From: Dechloromonas denitrificans
GTDB lineage: Bacteria > Pseudomonadota > Gammaproteobacteria > Burkholderiales > Rhodocyclaceae
Length of the DNA: 64,000 bases
Reading direction: 5' to 3'
Assembly (NCBI RefSeq): GCF_020510665.1
Contig: NZ_CP075187.1
Span: 496,001-560,000, forward strand
Positions 35,784 through 45,587 of the stretch are shown in pieces; position 1 is the first letter of the stretch; each line of letters opens with the position of its first letter. Below the pieces are notes generated by a model. It worked only from the letters and a program-made list of their open reading frames with translations, ran no database searches and had not been told where the DNA came from. Made by a program: the position numbers and the translations under genes.

Positions 35784-37094
35784 ATGACCCGCAAGCATCG
35801 TATCGCCGTGGTCGGCGCCGGCATTTCCGGCCTGGCCAGCGCCTGGCTGCTCAGCCAGAAGCATGAAGTGACCCTGTTCGAGGCCGCGGACTACCTCGGC
35901 GGTCACACCAACACGGTCGACGTGACGCTGGAGGGTAAAACGCATCCGGTCGATACCGGTTTCCTGGTCTTCAACGACAAGACCTATCCCAACCTGATCG
36001 CCATGTTCGAGTTGCTGGGGGTGGAGAGCGTCGAAACTGAAATGTCGTTTGCGGTCAGTCTGGAAACGCCGGATCTGGAATGGGCCGGGAGCAATCTGGC
36101 GACCGTTTTCGGGCAGAAGCGCAATCTGCTCCGACGCTCTTTCTGGACCATGCTGGCCGATATTCTGCGCTTCAACCGCGAGAGCCAGGCCTGGCTTGTC
36201 TCGTTCCAGGGCGAACAACGCAGCCTGCGCGATTTTTTGACCGAAGGCCGTTATTCGTCGGCTTTTTCGGATTGGTATCTGCTGCCGATGGCCGCGGCGA
36301 TCTGGTCGTGTCCGACCGGTCAGATGCTCGACATGCCGTTGTCCACCTTCATCCGTTTTTGTCGCAACCACGGCTTGCTGCAGGTCTTCGACCGCCCGGC
36401 GTGGCGCACGGTGCAGGGTGGCGGGCGGGCTTACGTCAGGAAAGTGGCCGAACAACTCGACGATGTGCGCCTGGCCTGCCCGGTCAGCGCCGTCAGTCGC
36501 GAGGCCGGCCAGTTGCGCGTTGTGCATGCCGGCGGCAGCGAGTTGTTCGACCGGGTGGTGATGGCCTGTCACAGCGACCAGGCGCTGGCCATTCTCGGCA
36601 TGGCGGCGAGCGACATGCAGCGCGAAATATTGTCGGCGATTCGTTACCAGCCGAACCGCGCCGTGTTGCATACCGACCGCGCCTTGCTGCCGCGCGATGA
36701 AAAGCTGTGGTCGGCGTGGAATTATTTTTCCGGCAGCGGTGCGCCGGGCGAGCAGCCGGTGGGCGTTTCCTACCTGATCAACAAGCTGCAGCCCCTGCCG
36801 TTCAAGACGCCGGTTGTCGTGACGCTCAATCCGGCGCGCGAGCCCGATCCGGCCAAAATCATTGCCGAGTTCGATTATGCCCACCCGATTTTCGATGGGC
36901 CGGCGATTGCCGCCCAGCAGCGCCTGACGCATGTCCAGGGTGAAAACGGAATCTGGCTGGCCGGTGCCTGGGGCAGCTACGGCTTCCATGAAGACGGTTT
37001 GAGATCGGCCTTGCGGGTCGCCAACAGCATGGGCATTGCCGCGCCGTGGCAGATGGCGCCGCAAACGGTCGAGCGCGAACTCGATACGGTTTGA
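35784..37094 (+). CDS. FAD-dependent amine-oxidase-like oxidoreductase
   Basis: A 436-residue flavoprotein. The FAD dinucleotide-binding motif is VVGAGISGLASAWLL (residues 9-23), followed by FEAADYLGGHTNTV. The C-terminal FAD contact is IWLAGAWGSYGFHEDGLRSAL. Relatives are annotated as NAD/FAD-binding or amine-oxidase proteins and are consistently paired with DUF1365 and a cyclopropane-synthase-like enzyme. In Rhodobacter sphaeroides related genes are part of the singlet-oxygen response and of methylated/furan fatty acid synthesis, so a role as fatty-acyl desaturase or oxidase is a fair inference. ATG 35784 is the family start. Confidence 0.88.
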   Translation: MTRKHRIAVVGAGISGLASAWLLSQKHEVTLFEAADYLGGHTNTVDVTLEGKTHPVDTGFLVFNDKTYPNLIAMFELLGVESVETEMSFAVSLETPDLEWAGSNLATVFGQKRNLLRRSFWTMLADILRFNRESQAWLVSFQGEQRSLRDFLTEGRYSSAFSDWYLLPMAAAIWSCPTGQMLDMPLSTFIRFCRNHGLLQVFDRPAWRTVQGGGRAYVRKVAEQLDDVRLACPVSAVSREAGQLRVVHAGGSELFDRVVMACHSDQALAILGMAASDMQREILSAIRYQPNRAVLHTDRALLPRDEKLWSAWNYFSGSGAPGEQPVGVSYLINKLQPLPFKTPVVVTLNPAREPDPAKIIAEFDYAHPIFDGPAIAAQQRLTHVQGENGIWLAGAWGSYGFHEDGLRSALRVANSMGIAAPWQMAPQTVERELDTV

Positions 37095-37104
37095 GCTGAC
37101 GACC

Positions 37105-37872
37105 ATGGCACCGCTTCCGCAATTGTTCATCGGCCACGTGATGCACCGGCGCTTGCGTCCGGCAGTCAATGCCTTCGTCTATCCGGTGTTCTACGTGCAG
37201 TTGCCGGTGCGCGACCTGGCGGCGGCAAATAGCCGGTTTTTCGCGGTCGACCGCAGCAATCTGCTCAGTTTCCGGCGCCAGGACCATGGCCCGCGCGATG
37301 GCAGCGAGCTGCTGCCGTGGATTCAGCAATTGCTGCGTCAGCGCGGTTTGCCGGATGACGGCGAGATCACGCTGCAATGTTTCCCGCGCCTGATGGGCTA
37401 TGTCTTCAATCCGGTCAGTTTCTGGTTTTGCCGCGACCGCAGTGGGGCGCTGGTTGCCGTTCTGGCCGAGGTGCGCAATACCTTCGGCGGGCGCCATGAA
37501 TACCTGCTGCACAACGCGGATGGCTCGCCCTTGCTCGATGGCCAGGAAATCACGGCGAGCAAGGCGTTTCATGTGTCGCCTTTCTGCGATATCGAAGGCG
37601 CTTATCGCTTCCGTTTTCATCTCGACCGTCCGGTGCCGCTGATACGCATCGATTACGACGATGCCGAGGGTGAATTGCTGCTCACCTCGATTTCCGGCAA
37701 GTCGCGTGGCTGGTCTGCCCCGGCTTTGCTCGGGGCCTGTCTGCGCATGCCTTTTCTGACGCTGGGCGTGATGCTGCGCATCCACTGGCAAGCCTTGAAA
37801 CTCTGGTTGAAAGGGGTGCCTTTCCTTGGCGCCCATCCTGTCCAACCTCCCTTGCAGGAGCCGCTGAAATGA
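37105..37872 (+). CDS. DUF1365 protein
   Basis: A 255-residue DUF1365 protein. Typical blocks are FIGHVMHRRLRPAVNAF, FPRLMGYVFNPVSFWFC and EVRNTFGGRHEYLL. Biochemistry is not settled; family members are almost always between an FAD oxidoreductase and a cyclopropane-fatty-acid-synthase-like enzyme, as here, and are thought to take part in modifying membrane acyl chains. It starts at ATG 37105, 10 bases after the oxidoreductase, and its stop overlaps the next start as ATGA. A copy of the recurrent word GGTCGACCGCAGCA lies inside it at 37245. Confidence 0.9.
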   Translation: MAPLPQLFIGHVMHRRLRPAVNAFVYPVFYVQLPVRDLAAANSRFFAVDRSNLLSFRRQDHGPRDGSELLPWIQQLLRQRGLPDDGEITLQCFPRLMGYVFNPVSFWFCRDRSGALVAVLAEVRNTFGGRHEYLLHNADGSPLLDGQEITASKAFHVSPFCDIEGAYRFRFHLDRPVPLIRIDYDDAEGELLLTSISGKSRGWSAPALLGACLRMPFLTLGVMLRIHWQALKLWLKGVPFLGAHPVQPPLQEPLK

Positions 37873-39062
37873 ACCAAACCCTGACGCTGGGCCGCAGCAG
37901 CAGCCTGAACCGCGATACCCGACTGGTTTTCGAATTGCTCGAAAAGATCAGCGGCGGCTTGCTTGAAATCCGTTTGCCGGACGGCTCCTGCGCCCTGTTC
38001 GGCGAGGGCGAGCCGGGTGTGACGATGCAGGTGCACGATGAAGCGATGTTCGGTCAGATTCTGGCAAGGGGCGATATCGGGCTGGCCGAAGCCTATCTCG
38101 ACGGCGCCTGGGATTCGCCCGACATCACCGGCCTGCTCGGCCTGCTGGCGCGCAACCGCGATGTGCTCAAGAAGGCGGTTTACGGCTCGTGGCGCGGTCT
38201 GGCGGCGGCGCGTATCCGGCATTGGCTGAACCGTAACAGCAAGGCGGGCAGCAAGCGCAACATCATGGCGCATTACGATCTCGGCAACGATTTCTACAAG
38301 CTCTGGCTCGACCCGAGCATGAGCTATTCGAGCGCATTGTTCCGGGCCGGTGAGGTCGACCGCATCGATGATCTCGAAGCGGCGCAGGAGGCCAAGTACC
38401 GCCGCATCCTGCAGCACCTGCATGCCGAACCCGGCCAGCGGGTGCTCGAAATCGGCTGCGGTTGGGGCGGTTTTGCCGAGATGGCCGTGGCTGACGGCTT
38501 GGCCGTGACCGGCCTGACGCTGTCGCCGGCCCAGTTGGCGTGGGCGCAAAAGCGCGTGCCGCAGGCCGATCTCCGGCTGCAGGATTACCGCGATACGAAT
38601 GAGTGTTTCGATCATGTCGTGTCGATCGAAATGTTCGAGGCCGTCGGCGAGCGTTTCTGGCCGGGCTATTTCAAAACCGTGGCCGCTGCGCTCAAGCCGG
38701 GTGGCCGGGCGGTGATCCAGAGCATCACGATTCGCGACGACTTGTTTGCCAGCTACCGCAAGGGGACCGATTTCATCCAGCAGTACGTTTTCCCCGGCGG
38801 CATGCTGCCCTCGCGCAGCGCTTTTCGTCGCGCGGCGGCGCGTGCCGGGCTGGTCGTGCGCGGTGAATACGCGTTCGGCGAGGATTACGCCCGAACCCTG
38901 GCCGAGTGGCGTCATGCCTTCGAAGCCCACTGGCCGCAGATTGCCGCACTCGGTTTCGACGAGCCTTTCCGTCGTTTGTGGCGGATGTATCTCTGCTATT
39001 GCGAGGCCGGTTTCCTGGCCGGGAATGTCGATGTCGTCCAGTTTGAACTGGCCCATCGCTGA
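37869..39062 (+). CDS. Cyclopropane-fatty-acyl-phospholipid synthase-like methyltransferase
   Basis: A 397-residue SAM-dependent methyltransferase acting on unsaturated acyl chains of membrane lipids. The SAM site is VLEIGCGWGGFAEMA near residues 194-208; HYDLGNDFYKLWLD, SIEMFEAVGE and YVFPGGMLPS are family hallmarks. The position of the E. coli Cys139 (YSCAYW), a bicarbonate/active-site residue, reads YSSAL here, a Cys-to-Ser change also seen in relatives that methylate rather than cyclopropanate. It may therefore make methylated or furan-precursor lipids. It is coupled to DUF1365 by ATGA. Confidence 0.92.
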   Translation: MNQTLTLGRSSSLNRDTRLVFELLEKISGGLLEIRLPDGSCALFGEGEPGVTMQVHDEAMFGQILARGDIGLAEAYLDGAWDSPDITGLLGLLARNRDVLKKAVYGSWRGLAAARIRHWLNRNSKAGSKRNIMAHYDLGNDFYKLWLDPSMSYSSALFRAGEVDRIDDLEAAQEAKYRRILQHLHAEPGQRVLEIGCGWGGFAEMAVADGLAVTGLTLSPAQLAWAQKRVPQADLRLQDYRDTNECFDHVVSIEMFEAVGERFWPGYFKTVAAALKPGGRAVIQSITIRDDLFASYRKGTDFIQQYVFPGGMLPSRSAFRRAAARAGLVVRGEYAFGEDYARTLAEWRHAFEAHWPQIAALGFDEPFRRLWRMYLCYCEAGFLAGNVDVVQFELAHR

Positions 39063-39075
39063 GCCGCCGCCGGTC

Positions 39076-39636
39076 ATGGCTGACATGTCCTGTCGCGGTC
39101 AACTGCTGGTTAGCCGGCAAAACCGCAGCTTCTCGGCCGTGCGGCGCAGCCTGCTGCTCGCGCTGGCCGCCGCGCCGCTGGCCGGTTTTGCCGCGAGCGA
39201 TCCGACGGCCGGGCTGAAGCGCTGGGGAAGCGGGGAGTTCCGCCGCTTCGGTTTCCTGGTCTACGAGGCTACCTTGTGGGCCGCCGCCGATCCGCTCCAG
39301 CCGCCGCTCGCCTTGCGCCTGACCTACAAGCGCAATATCGCCGGGTTGGCGATTGCCGAAGCGAGCATCAAGGAAATCCGCAATCTCGGCATCGGCGATG
39401 TGCCGACCCTGAAACGCTGGGGCGAGCAACTGGCCGCGCTGTTCCCCGATGTCAAACCGGGCGACCGGATTGTCGGCCATTACCAGCCGGATGCGGCCCG
39501 CTTCTATTTCAACGAACGCCTGATCGGGAAAATCGATGAGCCGCTCTTCGCGCGTGCCTTTTTCGGTATCTGGCTGGATGCCGGAACCAGCGCGCCGGAA
39601 CTGCGCACGGCGTTGCTCAAGCCGCCGGCTGACTGA
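39076..39636 (+). CDS. Chalcone-isomerase-like exported protein
   Basis: A 186-residue protein with a signal peptide (about 22-45, LLLALAAAPLAGFAA) and a chalcone-isomerase-like fold (FRRFGFLVYEATLWA, LTYKRNIAGLAIAEASIKEIRN, GDRIVGHY, GIWLDAGTSAPELRTALL). Bacterial members probably bind fatty acids or lipids rather than flavonoids. It begins 13 bases after the methyltransferase and ends 1 base before the MFS gene. It likely handles lipid products in the periplasm; this is inference. An alternative start lies at 39085. Confidence 0.85.
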   Translation: MADMSCRGQLLVSRQNRSFSAVRRSLLLALAAAPLAGFAASDPTAGLKRWGSGEFRRFGFLVYEATLWAAADPLQPPLALRLTYKRNIAGLAIAEASIKEIRNLGIGDVPTLKRWGEQLAALFPDVKPGDRIVGHYQPDAARFYFNERLIGKIDEPLFARAFFGIWLDAGTSAPELRTALLKPPAD

Positions 39637-39637
39637 G

Positions 39638-40861
39638 ATGCATGGCGGCCGCGTCCTGTCGTACGGTCTGCTCGGCCTGCCGCTGGCCTTTGCCGCCTTG
39701 CCGGTTTATGTCCATGTGCCGCATTTCTATGCCGAGACAACCGGGCTGTCGCTCGCCATGCTCGGCGCCATCCTGCTGGCCGCCCGCTTGCTCGATGCCG
39801 GCATCGATCCCTGGCTCGGCTGGCTGGCCGACCGTGTTTCGCGGCCGCGCATGGTGGCTATCGCGCTGCTGCCTTTCGCCCTCGGCTTCGTCGCCTTGCT
39901 CAATCCGCCGGGCATCGCCCCGGCCTTATGGCTGCTCGCATCGCTGGCCCTGACCTACCTGGGTTTTTCGGCGGCCAGCGTGGCCTACCAGGCGTGGGGG
40001 ACGGATGTCGGGACCGATTCTGCGCTGCGTACCCGGTTGACCGCAGCACGCGAGGGATTCGGCCTGCTCGGCGTTGTCCTGGCGGCGGCGCTGCCGGCAC
40101 TGCTGGCCAGTGATTCGAGCCAGGGCGTTGCCCGGCTGGTCTGGGTTTTTCTGCCGCTGTTACTGGTCGCCGCCGCGATCACCTTTGCCACGCATGCGGC
40201 GGCCCGTCCGCAACCCGCTGCCGCGCAGCCCTTGCTGCCCAGCCTGCGCCGTGTCTTTGCCGATCAGCCTTTCCGTCGCTTGCTGCTGGTCTTTGTCGCC
40301 AATGGCATTGCCGCCGCCTTGCCGGCCACGCTGTTCCTGTTTTTCGTCGCCGATATCCTGCAGCAGCCCCAGGCGGGCGGCCCTTTGCTGGCCGTTTATT
40401 TCGTTGCCGGGGCGCTTTCCTTGCCCCTGTGGGTCCGGCTGGCCGCCCATTTCGGACGGGTTGCCGCCTGGCTGGGGGCGATGCTGTTGTCGATCCTGGC
40501 TTTTGCCGGGGCCAGCCTGATCGGGCCGGGCGACCTGGCCGGCTTTGCCGTGATCTGCGTTGCCTCCGGGCTGGCGCTGGGTGCCGACCTGGCTTTGCCG
40601 GCGGCGATGGCGGCCGATCTCGGCGAACGCCAGGGGCAGGCGGGCGCTTGCTTCGGCGTCTGGAATTTTGTTGCCAAGCTGAATCTCGCACTGGCCGCCG
40701 GCCTTTCCCTGCCCCTGCTGGCAATGCTGGGTTATCAACCGGGCCGCGGCACCGGGCTTGCCGCCCTGAGCCTTGCCTATGCGCTGCTGCCGCTGGCTTT
40801 CAAATCACTGGCCGGGCTGCTGTTGTGGCGCTGGCGTCATTCACTGGAGATCGCATCATGA
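39638..40861 (+). CDS. MFS transporter (GPH/MelB-like)
   Basis: A 407-residue membrane protein with twelve predicted helices. The first helices (LGLPLAFAALPVYVHVPHFYAE) and the loop DPWLGWLADR match the glycoside-pentoside-hexuronide cation symporters. In lipid-modification clusters such carriers recur beside DUF3833 and SDR genes, so it may move a lipid or lyso-lipid rather than a sugar. ATG 39638 follows the previous stop by 1 base. The stop overlaps the DUF3833 start as ATGA. Confidence 0.85.
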   Translation: MHGGRVLSYGLLGLPLAFAALPVYVHVPHFYAETTGLSLAMLGAILLAARLLDAGIDPWLGWLADRVSRPRMVAIALLPFALGFVALLNPPGIAPALWLLASLALTYLGFSAASVAYQAWGTDVGTDSALRTRLTAAREGFGLLGVVLAAALPALLASDSSQGVARLVWVFLPLLLVAAAITFATHAAARPQPAAAQPLLPSLRRVFADQPFRRLLLVFVANGIAAALPATLFLFFVADILQQPQAGGPLLAVYFVAGALSLPLWVRLAAHFGRVAAWLGAMLLSILAFAGASLIGPGDLAGFAVICVASGLALGADLALPAAMAADLGERQGQAGACFGVWNFVAKLNLALAAGLSLPLLAMLGYQPGRGTGLAALSLAYALLPLAFKSLAGLLLWRWRHSLEIAS

Positions 40862-41391
40862 AACTACTGGCCGCCCTTTTTCTTTCCCTCGGCCTGAGCG
40901 GCTGCGCCTCGACCGGTGTCGAGCAATACCGCAGCGAACAGCCGGTGCTCGACCTGAAAACCTACCTCAACGGCACGCTCGATGCCTGGGGTGTCTTTCA
41001 GGGGCGCTCCGGCGAGGTCAAGAAACGCTTCCATGTGGTGATCGACGCCCAGTGGCGCGGCGATACCGGTGTGCTCGATGAAAATTTCACGTGGTCGGAC
41101 GGCACCGTCTCGCGCCGGGTGTGGACCTTGAAGCGGCAGCCGGATGGCAGTTATCGCGGCACGGCTGACGATGTCGTTGGCGAGGCAATCGGCGAGCTGG
41201 CCGGCAACGCCTTGCGCTGGCGCTATGTGCTGGCCTTGCCGGTCGATGGCAAGGTGATCCACGTCGATTTTGACGACTGGATGTTCCTGATCGACGACAC
41301 GGTGATGCTCAACCGTTCCTACATGACGAAATGGGGCTTCAACCTCGGTGAGGTGACGCTCAGTTTCGTCAAGCGGCAGGCCCGGCAATGA
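40858..41391 (+). CDS. DUF3833 lipoprotein
   Basis: A 177-residue lipoprotein of the DUF3833 family. The signal peptide ends in the lipobox LGLSGC at residue 17. The remaining domain (LKTYLNGTLDAWGVFQGRSG, FTWSDGTVSRRVW, DFDDWMFLIDDTVMLNRS) looks like a lipocalin-type beta barrel that could carry an acyl chain. ATGA overlaps at both ends couple it to the MFS carrier and the SDR gene, so the three are made together. Confidence 0.88.
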   Translation: MKLLAALFLSLGLSGCASTGVEQYRSEQPVLDLKTYLNGTLDAWGVFQGRSGEVKKRFHVVIDAQWRGDTGVLDENFTWSDGTVSRRVWTLKRQPDGSYRGTADDVVGEAIGELAGNALRWRYVLALPVDGKVIHVDFDDWMFLIDDTVMLNRSYMTKWGFNLGEVTLSFVKRQARQ

Positions 41392-42143
41392 ACCCGAAAA
41401 TCAGCCAGTGGCAGGGCAAGCGCGTCTGGCTGGTCGGCGCGTCGAGCGGTATCGGGGCGGCCATGGCGCATGAGCTGGCGCGGCGGGGGGCGCAGCTTGC
41501 CGTCTCGTCCCGCAGCCTCGATAAACTGACGGCGCTCGGCGTGGCCGGTGCGCTGCTGCTGCCGTGCGATGCGACCGACCGGGAGGCGCTGGCCCAGGCC
41601 CGGCAAACACTGATCGAGCGCTGGGGCGGCGTCGATCTGGTGGTTTATCTGGCCGGTGATTATGTGCCGATGCGGGTCGATAATTTCGATCTGGCGGTTG
41701 CCGAGCGGGTGCTGGCGGTCAATTTCAACGCCGCGCTGCGCCTCGCGGCGACGGTCTTGCCGGATCTCCGCGCTGGCGGCGGGATCGCCTTCGTCGCCAG
41801 TGTGGCCGGTTATCGCGGCTTGCCCAAGGCTTTGTGCTACGGGCCGGGCAAGGCCGCCTTGATCCATTTTGCCGAGGTGCTGCATCTCGACCTGCTGGCG
41901 CGGGGTATCGGCGTCTGGCTGATCAATCCGGGCTTTGTCGCCACCCCATTGACGGCCCAAAACGATTTCGCCATGCCCGCCTTGCTGACGCCGGAACAAG
42001 CCGCGATTGCCGCGGTCGACGGGTTTCGTAGCGGACATTTCGAAATCCATTTCCCGAAACGCTTCACCCTGATCATGAAGTTTTTGGCCCATTTGCCTTA
42101 CTGCTGGTATTTCCCGCTGATTCGCCGCTTGACCGGAGGTTGA
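41388..42143 (+). CDS. Short-chain dehydrogenase/reductase
   Basis: A 251-residue classical SDR. It has the nucleotide-binding motif GASSGIGAAMA near residues 17-27, the DVVYLAG-type loop (LVVYLAGDY), the catalytic Ser (FVASVAGYRG) and the YxxxK motif (CYGPGKAAL; Tyr and Lys present). It reduces or oxidises an unknown alcohol/ketone, perhaps on a modified acyl chain given the neighbours. It overlaps the DUF3833 gene by 4 bases and is followed after 1 base by the NTF2-like gene. Confidence 0.9.
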   Translation: MNPKISQWQGKRVWLVGASSGIGAAMAHELARRGAQLAVSSRSLDKLTALGVAGALLLPCDATDREALAQARQTLIERWGGVDLVVYLAGDYVPMRVDNFDLAVAERVLAVNFNAALRLAATVLPDLRAGGGIAFVASVAGYRGLPKALCYGPGKAALIHFAEVLHLDLLARGIGVWLINPGFVATPLTAQNDFAMPALLTPEQAAIAAVDGFRSGHFEIHFPKRFTLIMKFLAHLPYCWYFPLIRRLTGG

Positions 42144-42144
42144 A

Positions 42145-42567
42145 ATGAAACACGAGGCCTTGATTGCCTTTTTCCAGACGCTGTCGCCGGAAAGCGTGGC
42201 CGATTTTCCGGCGTTCTACACCGAGAACGCCTTTTTCAAGGACCCGTTCAACGAAGTGCGCGGTCTACCGGCCATCCAGCACATTTTCAGCCACATGTTC
42301 ACGCAGGTTGATGAGCCTCGTTTCGTGGTCACCGAGCAGGTGGTTGATGAAGGTGGCGCGATGTTGGTCTGGGAATTCTGCTTTCGGGTGCGTCTCTGGG
42401 GCAAGGGTGAAACGCAGATGATGCGCGGTGTTTCACATCTGCGTTTCGATCCGGATGGGCGGGTCAATTACCACCGCGACTACTGGGATACGGCCGAAGA
42501 GCTGTATGTCAAATTGCCGGCCATCGGCCTGCTGATGCGCGGTTTGCGGCGGGCGCTGGCGGCCTGA
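42145..42567 (+). CDS. NTF2/SnoaL-like protein
   Basis: A 140-residue cone-shaped NTF2-like fold protein (LSPESVADFPAFYTENAFFKDPFNEVRG, VSHLRFDPDGRVNYHRDYWD). Members bind or isomerise small hydrophobic molecules; no catalytic residues are certain. GGAGG precedes ATG 42145. It is the last gene of the run that starts at the glutathione peroxidase. The next gene begins about 90 bases further on and looks separately expressed. Confidence 0.87.
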   Translation: MKHEALIAFFQTLSPESVADFPAFYTENAFFKDPFNEVRGLPAIQHIFSHMFTQVDEPRFVVTEQVVDEGGAMLVWEFCFRVRLWGKGETQMMRGVSHLRFDPDGRVNYHRDYWDTAEELYVKLPAIGLLMRGLRRALAA

Positions 42568-42656
42568 GCGGTGAGCGGCCATGAAATGCTGTCAGGATGA
42601 AACGACGACAATGTTGTAAAATCTACAAATCATCCATTTTCATGGAAAGTTCCAAC

Positions 42657-43493
42657 ATGTTCGGTCGCTCCCTGCTTGTGGCGCTTATCGGTCTGCTTCC
42701 GGCATTGGCCTTGGCGCAAAATGCGGTTTATCGATTTTCTCCGGTCAATCAGTGGGATATCAACAAGACGGCAGCATATTGGAATCCGATCATCAAGTAT
42801 GTCAGCGAGCAAAGCGGGGTCAGGCTTGAGCTGAAAATCGGCCGGACATCGGCTGATACGACGGCTTATGTGCTGGCCAAGGAAGTTGAATTCGTCTTTT
42901 CCAACCACTTGTTCAGCCCAGAACGCGAGAAATTGGGCTGGAAGGTTTTCGGCCGGCGCTGGACGCCGCCGCTGCAAGGGCAGATTGCGGTGCCGGCCGA
43001 TTCGCCGATCACCCGGGTGGAAGAACTAAAAGGCCAGGAGGTTGCGTTTGCCGGGCCGGAGGCGTTCATCGGCTACAAGGTGACGCAGGGTTATCTGCAG
43101 GCCCGGAATATCGAGGTCAAGGCGCTTTTTGCCGGTAACCAGAATGCGGCGTTCGCCCAGATGTTTGCCGGCAAGGCCAAGGCGGTCGGGAGCAATTCAG
43201 CCTTGATCGATGGCTATGCCGCCAAGGAAGGCAAGAAATTCCGCGTTTTGTGGACCTCCGACAGCTATCACGACCTGGCTCTGATGGCTTCGAGCAAGGT
43301 GCCGGAGAAAGATCTCAAGGCGGTTGCCTCGGCCTTCATCGGCATGCACCGCGACCCGGTCGGCAAGGCGATTTTGCTCAAGTCTTCGCAGGAGGTCGGG
43401 CTTGATCCGCAAGCCTATTTCCTGCCTGCCACGGGCGCCGACTATGCCTCCTACCGCCGGTTCTATCAGACGGTGCCAGCCACCCCGCGCTGA
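42657..43493 (+). CDS. PhnD-like periplasmic phosphate/phosphonate-binding protein
   Basis: A 278-residue exported binding protein with a signal peptide cleaved near ALALAQ (about residue 21). It has the PhnD fold pattern: YRFSPVNQW, VEFVFSNHLF, AGPEAFIGYKVTQGYL, KAKAVGSNSALIDGYA. No ABC permease or ATPase follows. Instead a hybrid histidine kinase begins 9 bases after the stop, so it probably senses a ligand for that kinase. ATG 42657 has GGAAAG upstream; the frame opens earlier at 42642 and 42597. A short inverted repeat (TTGTA/TACAA near 42614-42628) sits in the promoter area. Confidence 0.85.
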   Translation: MFGRSLLVALIGLLPALALAQNAVYRFSPVNQWDINKTAAYWNPIIKYVSEQSGVRLELKIGRTSADTTAYVLAKEVEFVFSNHLFSPEREKLGWKVFGRRWTPPLQGQIAVPADSPITRVEELKGQEVAFAGPEAFIGYKVTQGYLQARNIEVKALFAGNQNAAFAQMFAGKAKAVGSNSALIDGYAAKEGKKFRVLWTSDSYHDLALMASSKVPEKDLKAVASAFIGMHRDPVGKAILLKSSQEVGLDPQAYFLPATGADYASYRRFYQTVPATPR

Positions 43494-43502
43494 GTTCGGA
43501 TC

Positions 43503-45565
<2,063 letters not shown>

Positions 45566-45569
<4 letters not shown>

Positions 45570-45587
45570 GCGCCGGGCGGCGCTCAG
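45566..45587. terminator. Hairpin shared by two convergent gene ends
   Basis: CTGAGCGCC-GGGC-GGCGCTCAG is a perfect 9-bp stem that contains the stop codons of both the hybrid kinase and the convergent kup gene. It has no T-run, so it is a weak terminator or RNA-stabilising hairpin. Confidence 0.5.
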
